A DNA stretch of 9,178 nucleotides from Pseudomonadota bacterium (GTDB taxonomy: Bacteria > Bdellovibrionota > Bacteriovoracia > Bacteriovoracales > Bacteriovoracaceae), in contig JAEYUK010000264.1 of the NCBI GenBank assembly GCA_023432655.1, positions 1 to 9,178 on the forward strand. Reading direction: 5' to 3'. A model generated the notes under the pieces. The model searched no databases. It was not told where the DNA came from and saw only the letters and a list, made by a program, of their open reading frames with translations. Shown piece by piece: positions 1 through 5,641 of the stretch (positions are counted from its first letter, which is position 1; each line of letters begins with the position of its first letter). The position numbers were made by a program, and so were the translations under genes.

Positions 1-1011
1 TTTCTCATGGAGCAAACAGAGTACATTAATCACGCCTATCTTTATTGTCTCATTTCGTTCTGGCTCATGATTTTGCCGCTCAATCAAAGGCGAAGTCACT
101 TTCCGGCATGGATGCTGTATCTGATTCTTTTTCACATGGCTCTGGCCTATTTTTATGGAGGGATTGCAAAGCTCAATGGAGACTGGATGGCCGGACGTCC
201 TATGAATCTCTTTTTAGAACATAGAAAAGATTATTTTCTGAGTTTTATTTATCAAAAAAACTGGGCCCCCCTTTTTTTTAGCTATGGGGGAATACTCTTC
301 GATTTATTAATTGTGCCGATGATGGTGATCAAAAGAACTCGACTGCTGGGGTTTATACTTTCCCTGGTTTTTCATCTTTCAAATGTTCTGATGTTTGGGC
401 TCGCAACTTTTCCGTGGTTTTCCCTTCTTTTAACCAGTCTATTCTTCGATCCCTCTTGGCCTCGAAGAATTCCTGTACTCTCTCATCATCTTCCAACAAA
501 AGAAGGAACACCTCAGGAATCAAAACTTAATCCCATTCTGATTACTGCTTTAAGCTGCTATGTGGTTATTCACCTGCTTCTTCCGCTAAGACATTGGCTT
601 TATCCAGGGGTCACCAGTTGGACGGAAGAAGGTCATATGTTTTCCTGGAGAATGATGCTTCGGCATAAGCAAGGGACCCTTTCCTATTTCGTGCAAAATA
701 AAACCACTCTGGAAATCATTCCAATCAATCCTCTGGAGTTTATTACCCAGCGGCAATTTGGTGACATCATCGGTAAACCGGATCTAATGCTTCAGTTTTC
801 GCACTTCTTGAGAGATCACTATCAAAGATCATGGGGTTCTGAAGTTTCAGTTTTTGCCAGCTCCCGAGTCAGTCTCAATGGTCGTCCCCAAAAAGAGATG
901 ATCAAACCAGGAACAGATCTCGCTCAGGAGAAGAGGAGCATTCTAAGCTATGAATGGGTTCTTCCCCTGGACGAGATCAATACAACTAACTATTCCGATA
1001 CATCCTTCTGA
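1..1011 (+). CDS. HTTM / vitamin K-dependent gamma-carboxylase-like membrane protein (5' end outside window)
   Basis: Integral membrane protein of the HTTM/vitamin K-dependent gamma-carboxylase (VKGC) family. The frame is open through base 1 and the first ATG at 7 lies inside a conserved part of the family (a Q-T-x-Y-x-N-H-x-Y-L stretch), so the true start and probably about 100 residues are upstream. Counting from that ATG, hydrophobic segments lie near residues 11-27, 36-53, 92-109, 112-131, 134-147 and 176-194. The motif GGIAKLNGDWMAGRPM (51-66) aligns with human carboxylase GVKKLDADWVEGYSM; Lys55 matches Lys218, the base that deprotonates vitamin K hydroquinone. A second signature, W-T-E-E-G-H-x-F-S-W-R-M-M-L-R (205-219), begins the soluble C-terminal part, and SLNGRP (290-295) is also typical. 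Bacterial homologues studied in Leptospira act on vitamin K but are not thought to carboxylate proteins, so the role here is unknown. It stands alone on the plus strand and converges on the minus-strand genes. Confidence 0.88.
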   Translation, partial: FLMEQTEYINHAYLYCLISFWLMILPLNQRRSHFPAWMLYLILFHMALAYFYGGIAKLNGDWMAGRPMNLFLEHRKDYFLSFIYQKNWAPLFFSYGGILFDLLIVPMMVIKRTRLLGFILSLVFHLSNVLMFGLATFPWFSLLLTSLFFDPSWPRRIPVLSHHLPTKEGTPQESKLNPILITALSCYVVIHLLLPLRHWLYPGVTSWTEEGHMFSWRMMLRHKQGTLSYFVQNKTTLEIIPINPLEFITQRQFGDIIGKPDLMLQFSHFLRDHYQRSWGSEVSVFASSRVSLNGRPQKEMIKPGTDLAQEKRSILSYEWVLPLDEINTTNYSDTSF

Positions 1012-1261
1012 GCTTTTGCTGGTCACTGAAACGCACATCTTTCGGTTTACTAGAAAGATAGTTACCTCTAGGAATTCTAGATTTTCCCCGAGGCGGAATC
1101 GGTCTTACTTTTCGCAGTATTTTCTTCTGCCGCTTTTTCTTCTCTTTTGTGAGATTTCTTTCAATCGCACTCTCTTGTGGATACCAGTCTAAACATTTAC
1201 CTTGGGGCAACTTCCAATAAAGCGCCAGGAGGAGAATCCTCACGTATTTGAATATAGTCAT
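986..1261 (-). CDS. Possible small basic protein (91 codons), or the 3' part of a frameshifted gene
   Basis: Not recognised. The frame runs from an ATG at 1261-1259 to TAG at 988-986 and overlaps the tail of the convergent carboxylase-like gene by 26 nt. The product is strongly basic: a Lys/Arg-rich central stretch (about residues 38-60, with KEKKKRQKKILRK) is followed by IPRGNYLSSKPKDVRFSD and a basic C-terminus, as in small nucleic-acid-binding proteins. Its own start is poorly supported: only AAGG lies upstream, and the first 20 residues are hydrophobic and unlike the rest. A better-initiated frame (1197-1319) enters from upstream in the neighbouring phase and stops just where this frame becomes convincing, around GKCLDWYP. 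The real gene may therefore span 986-1319 with a one-base frame change near 1197-1204. It could also be non-coding. Confidence 0.35.
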   Translation of the reverse strand: MTIFKYVRILLLALYWKLPQGKCLDWYPQESAIERNLTKEKKKRQKKILRKVRPIPPRGKSRIPRGNYLSSKPKDVRFSDQQKLRRMYRNS

Positions 1262-1319
1262 GCATAACCTTGAATGGGGAAATTAACGATAAAACAGCAT
1301 CAAGATTATTGATGTTCAT
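1197..1319 (-). CDS. Small ORF (40 aa) with strong ribosome binding site; probable 5' part of the same broken or recoded gene
   Basis: This frame is short but has the best translation start in the region: AGGAG (plus-strand CTCCT at 1327-1331), then 7 nt, then ATG at 1319-1317. It encodes about 40 residues beginning MNINNLDAVLSLISPF and ending GALLEVAPR, and stops at TAA (1199-1197). Codon choice resembles that of the neighbouring genes. Just before the stop the mRNA reads GCC CCA AGG TAA A; skipping one base there continues into the 91-codon frame with a residue series (APR then KCLDWYP) that looks natural. Possible explanations are a real 40-residue peptide, a decayed gene, a sequencing error in the CCCCAAGG stretch, or +1 recoding at the stop. 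No family was recognised. It sits about 130 nt downstream of the rpsA terminator on the same strand. Confidence 0.35.
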   Translation of the reverse strand: MNINNLDAVLSLISPFKVMHDYIQIREDSPPGALLEVAPR

Positions 1320-1452
1320 GACACGACTCCTGAATGAGTTACTTGAATGTAATTAAGGGAACAAAAAATGGAGGGAATTAGATATTCATAGAGAAGTTAT
1401 AGCATAGAATGCAGAATTTGAAGTAAGCCGATAAAAATCAAATAGTTGTCAT

Positions 1453-1479
1453 AAAAAAAGGCCCGCATTTCTGCGGGCC
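1453..1479 (-). terminator. Intrinsic terminator of rpsA
   Basis: On the minus strand a perfect 8-bp GC-rich stem (GGCCCGCA/TGCGGGCC; plus-strand arms at 1460-1467 and 1472-1479) with a 4-nt loop is followed directly by seven T residues (plus-strand A tract 1453-1459). It lies 42 nt beyond the rpsA stop codon. There is no T tract on the other side, so it should act only on leftward transcription. It closes the leftward unit and separates rpsA from the small ORFs beyond it. Confidence 0.95.
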
Positions 1480-1521
1480 CCAATCATCCAAAATAGCGGG
1501 ATGCGATTTTTTTTAAGTTGA

Positions 1522-3285
1522 TTAAACTTTGAAGCCTTTAAGCTTGTCTGCAAGCGTAGATGGCTGGGCCACTTCGTGCTTGTAGTTCGACTTATACTCG
1601 CCAGAAGCAACCGCTTTCATAGAAAGGGCGATTTTCTTAGCAGCTTTGTCGATAGAGATAACGATCGCCTTAACTTTGTCACCTTTAGCAACTTTGTCAG
1701 ACGGCTTCTCTACGCGCTCTTCAGAGATTTCAGAGATATGAACTAGACCTTCGATACCAGTCTCAAGCTCAACGAATACGCCGAACTCAGTGATACGAAC
1801 AGCTTCGCCTTCAACTACTGAACCAACTGGCATGCGCTCTTCAATTTTCTTCCAAGGATCTTCCTCAAGCTGTTTAAGGCCTAGGCAGAATTTTTGGTTT
1901 TCAGCATCAACTGTTACCACAGCAGCTTTTACTTTCTGGCCAACTTTGAACTCATCAGCTGGGTTCACGTTTTTCTTAGTCCAAGAAAGGTCAGATACGT
2001 GGATAAGAGCATCTACTTCTTCGCCAAGGTCAAGGAAAAGACCGAAGTCTACGATAGCTTTAACAGTACCTTCAACAGCTTTACCTACTGGGTATTTGTT
2101 AACGAGATCGTCCCATGGATTTGGCATAAGTTGTTTAAGACCAAGAGAGATTCTCTTGTTCTCAACGTCTACTTCAAGAACAACAGCTTCAACTTTTTCG
2201 CCTACATTGTAAGTCTTGTTAGTAGCTTTTTTGTTAGTCCAGCTCATTTCTGAAACGTGGATTAAACCTTCGATACCGTCAGAAAGCTCAACGAAGATAC
2301 CGTAGTCTTTAACAGAAACGATTTCTCCAGATACTTTTGAACCTGGCATATATTTATCTTTAGCAGATTCCCAAGGGTTAGCTTGAACTTGCTTAAGACC
2401 TAGAGATACGCGCTCTTTAGAAGCATCGTACTTAAGGATCTTAACATCTACTTCGTCACCAACGTTAAGAAGGTTAGAAGGATGCTTCACGCGGCCCCAA
2501 GACATATCTGTGATGTGTAGAAGACCATCAACACCACCAAGATCAATGAACGCACCGTAATCAGTAATGTTCTTCACGATACCTTTTACGATCATTCCTT
2601 CTTGAATCTGAGTAAGTGTTTCGTCTCTCATCTTACCGCGCTCTTCAGCTAGGATTGCACGACGAGAAAGAACGATGTTTCCACGTTTCTTGTTGAACTT
2701 AATAACTTTGAATTCCATTGTTTTACCAATGTACTTATCAAGGTTCTTAACAGGACGGATATCGATTTGCGAACCAGGAAGGAACGCTTTAACACCGATA
2801 TCAACAGAAAGACCGCCCTTAACTTTTGCGATAACAGTACCTTCAACAGGTTCACCTTTTTCGCAAGCTTCAGAGATTTTATCCCAAGCTTTAAGGATTT
2901 CAGCTTTGTCTTTAGAGAGAACAAGGTTCCCCATTTGAGACTCAAGCTTTTCAAGATAAACTTGGATTTCATCTCCAACTTTAACTTTCATTGTACCGTC
3001 GTAGTTACGGAATTCGCGAGCAAGTACAAGACCTTCTTGCTTATAACCGATGTCGACAGTTACGAACTCGTCGTTCATAGCAACAACTTTACCCATGAAA
3101 ACTTCGCCTTCAGCGAAATTTTTTGCGGATGAAGAGTTGATCAAATCTCCGAATTCAGTTTTAGCTTTTTGTTCTGGAACGTCTCCCATTTCGAAGTCGA
3201 ACCCTTTGATCCAAGCTGGGATTTCAAAGTTAGTTTTAGAGGCAGTTGTTTTGGTGGCCATAATATAGCCCCCCTTTTTAGACAT
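1522..3285 (-). CDS. rpsA: 30S ribosomal protein S1
   Basis: Ribosomal protein S1 binds mRNA on the 30S subunit and helps it enter the decoding channel, especially when the leader is structured or has a weak Shine-Dalgarno sequence. The 587 residues contain six S1 (OB-fold) domains at about 58-127, 145-209, 230-298, 315-385, 402-472 and 489-557, the usual Gram-negative number. Domains 3-5 carry the classic repeats (GLLHITDMSW, GLIHVSEMSW, ALIHVSDLSW) and are joined by PW-containing linkers (NPWES, NPWDD, DPWKK). The first two domains are divergent, as expected for the ribosome-docking end, and domain 6 is somewhat degenerate. The chosen ATG at 3285 has AGGAG 5 nt upstream. A second ATG in frame at 3261 (starting MATKTT) has a GGGGGG tract 7 nt upstream, so 1522-3261 (579 aa) is a serious alternative. 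It lies 45 nt downstream of the glycosyltransferase gene but probably has its own promoter. Confidence 0.97.
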   Translation of the reverse strand: MSKKGGYIMATKTTASKTNFEIPAWIKGFDFEMGDVPEQKAKTEFGDLINSSSAKNFAEGEVFMGKVVAMNDEFVTVDIGYKQEGLVLAREFRNYDGTMKVKVGDEIQVYLEKLESQMGNLVLSKDKAEILKAWDKISEACEKGEPVEGTVIAKVKGGLSVDIGVKAFLPGSQIDIRPVKNLDKYIGKTMEFKVIKFNKKRGNIVLSRRAILAEERGKMRDETLTQIQEGMIVKGIVKNITDYGAFIDLGGVDGLLHITDMSWGRVKHPSNLLNVGDEVDVKILKYDASKERVSLGLKQVQANPWESAKDKYMPGSKVSGEIVSVKDYGIFVELSDGIEGLIHVSEMSWTNKKATNKTYNVGEKVEAVVLEVDVENKRISLGLKQLMPNPWDDLVNKYPVGKAVEGTVKAIVDFGLFLDLGEEVDALIHVSDLSWTKKNVNPADEFKVGQKVKAAVVTVDAENQKFCLGLKQLEEDPWKKIEERMPVGSVVEGEAVRITEFGVFVELETGIEGLVHISEISEERVEKPSDKVAKGDKVKAIVISIDKAAKKIALSMKAVASGEYKSNYKHEVAQPSTLADKLKGFKV

Positions 3286-3289
3286 TAAT

Positions 3290-3303
3290 TCTCCTACTGG
3301 AGA
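3290..3303 (-). promoter_or_regulatory. Hairpin sequestering the rpsA ribosome binding site
   Basis: On the minus strand TCTCC-AGTA-GGAGA forms a perfect 5-bp stem with a 4-nt loop. Its 3' arm and last loop base contain the AGGAG that serves the upstream rpsA start (plus-strand 3291-3295, 5 nt before ATG). Folding would hide the Shine-Dalgarno sequence. E. coli S1 represses its own mRNA through a structured leader, so autogenous control is a reasonable inference, but a 5-bp stem is only moderately stable and could arise by chance. Confidence 0.45.
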
Positions 3304-3309
3304 GCGTTT

Positions 3310-3339
3310 GTTATAAATGATTTTAGTCGTTTATGCTAA
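3310..3339 (-). promoter_or_regulatory. Probable sigma70-type promoter for rpsA
   Basis: The minus strand reads TTAGCA (-35, four of six matches; plus-strand 3334-3339), an 18-nt spacer, then TATAAC (-10, five of six; 3310-3315). The -35 element overlaps the last codons and stop of the glycosyltransferase gene. Transcription would begin near 3303, giving a leader of only about 18 nt that starts at the hairpin covering the ribosome binding site. A separate promoter makes sense because a ribosomal protein needs far more expression than lipid A enzymes. Confidence 0.5.
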
Positions 3340-4506
3340 TCTTTTTTGCTTCTGAGTGTAACGAAGGCGCTGTGTGTAAAGTTTTTCATAGAAGGCATAG
3401 AGTTCTTCGGAATATTTTTCAAAATGGTGCTGCTCCTGAAGTTCCATCTCCACTCCTGTTAACTCGTCTAAGTACCTGGGATAATTGAGAAGAATTCGAG
3501 CGAGTTTATCTTTTAACTCCCGTCCGTCCTGGGGGTGGTAAGTCTCACCGAATTTTCCTTGTTTCACCAGTTGCTGTCTGGTGGAGGTCCGCGGGAGTAA
3601 AACTGGGGTTTGAGTCACCAGAGCATAAATATCCTGGTCAGAAAATAACTCATCTTCAGGGAGTCCCACATAGACATCACAATCCTGAAAACTACTTGAG
3701 GCAAGAGGACGGGTTTCAAAACTAATGTGCATTTCCAGATGACGTTCGAGAATCATGCGTTTGATTCCGTCATAGATAGGATGAGTGTACCAGGAGACAT
3801 CCGTCATAAACGTAAAGACCAGACGCTGATGAAAGCCAAGGGAATTGAGTTGATGCAAAAGCGGCGGGATGGCATCCACGAAAAGTCGAATGTTTTTCAA
3901 ATCATCTTCATTACGTTGAATGAAGGTTACAATTTTTCTTTTTTCATCGGCATGAACAGAGCGGATTATTTTGGCCGGAAAATCTATTCCAGCACCGGTG
4001 GCATGAATTTTTCTGATGTTCACGGGAAAAATTTCCGCGGCCATTTCACGGATGTGGGAAGCGAAAGTGAATATTGAATCAGTCCGTGAAACAAACCAGC
4101 GATCCAGGAAATTATTCTTCTTCCAGGGAATACTTTCATTGAAAGTGAAAATCATAGGAATGTGGGGCATACCTTTGAGAAGCACTCCAATCGGGAGAAG
4201 TGTTTCATAGTTATAAGTATGAATGATGTCGATTTGCTGCTTTTGCAGGATTTGCTGGAGTTGAAAATAAAAATTAATTTTCGTCCGCATAGCTGAGAGA
4301 TCTTTTTGAAAGAACAGCCGTGGAATATCTTCCTTTTCGGCTTCAACTGAAACTAAGGACTTTTCATGGCAAAGGATAAAAGACGTTCCACCAATATTCC
4401 GAAAATAGCTGGCATCGGAAATACATCTTCTTTCTGTAGTAGACCAGTCATCTGATAAACAGATATAAAGTACTGTTAGATCTGAAAGCCGTATTTTCTC
4501 TCTCAT
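3331..4506 (-). CDS. GT-B fold glycosyltransferase, GT4-like, with an altered EX7E motif
   Basis: A cytoplasmic glycosyltransferase of the two-Rossmann-domain (GT-B) type, resembling family GT4. The N-terminal acceptor half opens with a beta strand (VLYICLSDDW, 12-21) and contains T-E-R-R (24-27) in the place where relatives have GG-x-E-R/K, then I-D-I-I-H-T-Y-N (92-99). The link to the donor half is HATGAGIDF (168-176), matching the family's 'xxNGVD' step. The donor-site motif ELFSDQDIYALVTQTPV (286-302) aligns with EGFGLVLLEAMACGTPV: the first Glu (286) is present but the second is Tyr294. There is no signal peptide or membrane segment. Donor and acceptor cannot be read from the sequence. 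It overlaps the upstream lipoprotein gene by 4 nt (ATGA), has only a weak ribosome binding site, and is therefore probably translationally coupled. Its place after lpxK suggests work on lipid A, LPS core or another envelope glycan. Confidence 0.8.
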   Translation of the reverse strand: MREKIRLSDLTVLYICLSDDWSTTERRCISDASYFRNIGGTSFILCHEKSLVSVEAEKEDIPRLFFQKDLSAMRTKINFYFQLQQILQKQQIDIIHTYNYETLLPIGVLLKGMPHIPMIFTFNESIPWKKNNFLDRWFVSRTDSIFTFASHIREMAAEIFPVNIRKIHATGAGIDFPAKIIRSVHADEKRKIVTFIQRNEDDLKNIRLFVDAIPPLLHQLNSLGFHQRLVFTFMTDVSWYTHPIYDGIKRMILERHLEMHISFETRPLASSSFQDCDVYVGLPEDELFSDQDIYALVTQTPVLLPRTSTRQQLVKQGKFGETYHPQDGRELKDKLARILLNYPRYLDELTGVEMELQEQHHFEKYSEELYAFYEKLYTQRLRYTQKQKRLA

Positions 4507-5600
4507 TCAGAATCCACGATATCCGCTGTCACCGAACCAATTTTGATTTTTGCCTGCGCTTTCAAAAGGGTCCGACTATCGTCGTCGCTGAACCAGAAAT
4601 ACAGGTCTCCGCTTTTTAAAGTCTCACCGGTATACTTGGTAGTCGCATGTAAGCGTATTGCCTGACGGGTACCTTTCTTCGTTGAAATTTTCTCCCGGCC
4701 TTCGACGACTGATCGAAGGATTAAAATCTTCCCCTTATTAATGATGGGAATCTCATAAACATCATTATTCTTCAGAGGAAGCCCTTGATAGAAAAAGACC
4801 ACAGAGAAAGGATCTATGCTGTAATAAGGAATGTATTTTTCTTCTTTTTTATCTTTCACTTTCCCGTCGGATTTTTTGCGATGATAGAACGAAAAAGTTT
4901 TTAACTGGTCACGGTCATGCAGCTGAAGATCATCTACATCCTGTTTGGTTTCTCGCTGAATCAGGCTATAACGGGTAGAAAGGAATTTATCGGTCGTCAC
5001 ATACGTATCCACAGTGTCATCTAACTCGTAAATATTGCTGTAAAATGGCGCCGACTTGAATTTGGCATAGAGATGCCAGACTTCTTTATCGTTAATCATC
5101 TTCTTACCTTTATTAAGAACCATGATCTTTCCGACCGTCATTCCCAGGTAATTGATGTTTAAATAAAATTTCTGATCCACATAGTGGTTTGGTTTATAAA
5201 CATCCCAAACTTTTTTTGCCCTTTCATTAATCGCAACCAGTTCTGGTGGATAATCTGCTGGAAGAGCTTTTACGGTTGGAGCAGGGGCCGCCACTGGGGC
5301 CGGAGTTGTTTCCTTGATTGTGGTCTTTACCTTAGAGGAAGCGGGCACAGGAGCTTTTTTATGAACTGTCTTTTTGGGGGCCGGAATCTTTTTCGGAGTA
5401 CTTTCTTCTACTTTCTTTTCTTCAATTGGCTGAACTTCAAACTTCTCTAAAATTCGTTCTTCTTTCTTTGAAGTAACTACCACCGTCGGATCTTGACCGT
5501 TTTCATGGGCCGTTTTTTCCAATTCTTTTTCAAAGTCTTTTTGGTCCCAACTTGAACATCCGGCGGTCAGAACCATCAGGCTTAACATGATCATTTTCAC
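4503..5600 (-). CDS. DUF3108-like lipoprotein with Lys/Pro/Ala-rich linker
   Basis: An exported lipoprotein of unknown function. A short hydrophobic signal ends in lipobox L-T-A-G-C (Cys15 in the form called here). A charged stretch follows, then a low-complexity Lys/Pro/Ala/Thr-rich segment (about residues 55-115) that looks like a flexible periplasmic spacer. The C-terminal core (about 138-365) resembles DUF3108: F-Y-L-N-I-N-Y-L-G-M-T-V-G-K, then a beta-rich pattern with S-x-x-Y-S-N-I-Y-x-L-D-D-x-V-D-T and Y-x-I-D-P-F-S-V-V-F-F-Y. The family's biochemistry is unknown to me. Start choice: GTG at 5600 has AAGGA 8 nt upstream (plus-strand 5609-5613). TTG at 5606 in the same frame leaves only 2 nt, and ATG at 5594 is 14 nt away. 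It lies about 40 nt after lpxK and overlaps the glycosyltransferase start, so it belongs to the lipid A operon. Export plus a spacer suggest a role in the outer membrane or in glycolipid handling, but this is inference. Confidence 0.82.
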   Translation of the reverse strand: MKMIMLSLMVLTAGCSSWDQKDFEKELEKTAHENGQDPTVVVTSKKEERILEKFEVQPIEEKKVEESTPKKIPAPKKTVHKKAPVPASSKVKTTIKETTPAPVAAPAPTVKALPADYPPELVAINERAKKVWDVYKPNHYVDQKFYLNINYLGMTVGKIMVLNKGKKMINDKEVWHLYAKFKSAPFYSNIYELDDTVDTYVTTDKFLSTRYSLIQRETKQDVDDLQLHDRDQLKTFSFYHRKKSDGKVKDKKEEKYIPYYSIDPFSVVFFYQGLPLKNNDVYEIPIINKGKILILRSVVEGREKISTKKGTRQAIRLHATTKYTGETLKSGDLYFWFSDDDSRTLLKAQAKIKIGSVTADIVDSE

Positions 5601-5608
5601 TAGCAATA

Positions 5609-5613
5609 TCCTT
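5609..5613 (-). promoter_or_regulatory. Ribosome binding site deciding a GTG start for the DUF3108-like lipoprotein
   Basis: AAGGA on the minus strand lies 8 nt before GTG at 5600, but only 2 nt before TTG at 5606 and 14 nt before ATG at 5594. This supports GTG initiation and a signal peptide beginning MKMIMLS. Confidence 0.55.
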
Positions 5614-5641
5614 AGTAAATACCTAATAAGATTGTAGTTTG

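Noticed and set aside
1071..1090. Inverted repeat TCTAG-GAATT-CTAGA followed by TTTT, a possible terminator for the carboxylase-like gene
   Set aside because: The stem is only 5 bp and AT-rich and the T run is four bases; too weak to call as an intrinsic terminator.
950..1192. Plus-strand open frame of 80 codons overlapping the end of the carboxylase-like gene
   Set aside because: It starts inside the upstream gene without a clear ribosome binding site, has biased Phe/Arg composition typical of an antisense frame, and lies opposite the more plausible minus-strand small ORFs.
1396..1426. Possible minus-strand promoter for the small ORFs (TATAAC with TTCAAA or TTACTT upstream)
   Set aside because: Spacers of 15 or 19 nt and poor -35 matches; the -10-like hexamer alone is expected by chance in AT-rich DNA.
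2649..2978. Minus-strand 109-codon frame inside rpsA in another phase
   Set aside because: A Leu/Ser/Lys-rich out-of-frame reading of the S1 gene; six intact S1 domains prove which frame is used.
1790..3268. Several plus-strand open frames of 72-140 codons opposite rpsA
   Set aside because: Antisense shadows of the strongly codon-biased S1 gene; no family resemblance and no ribosome binding sites.
5280..5430. Low-complexity Lys/Pro/Ala segment as a possible DNA repeat array
   Set aside because: The bias is at the protein level; no repeated DNA unit of constant length is visible.
5184..5450. Plus-strand 88-codon frame opposite the lipoprotein gene
   Set aside because: Mirrors the Lys/Pro/Ala-rich linker as Phe/Gly/Arg-rich sequence; composition is an artefact of the opposite strand.
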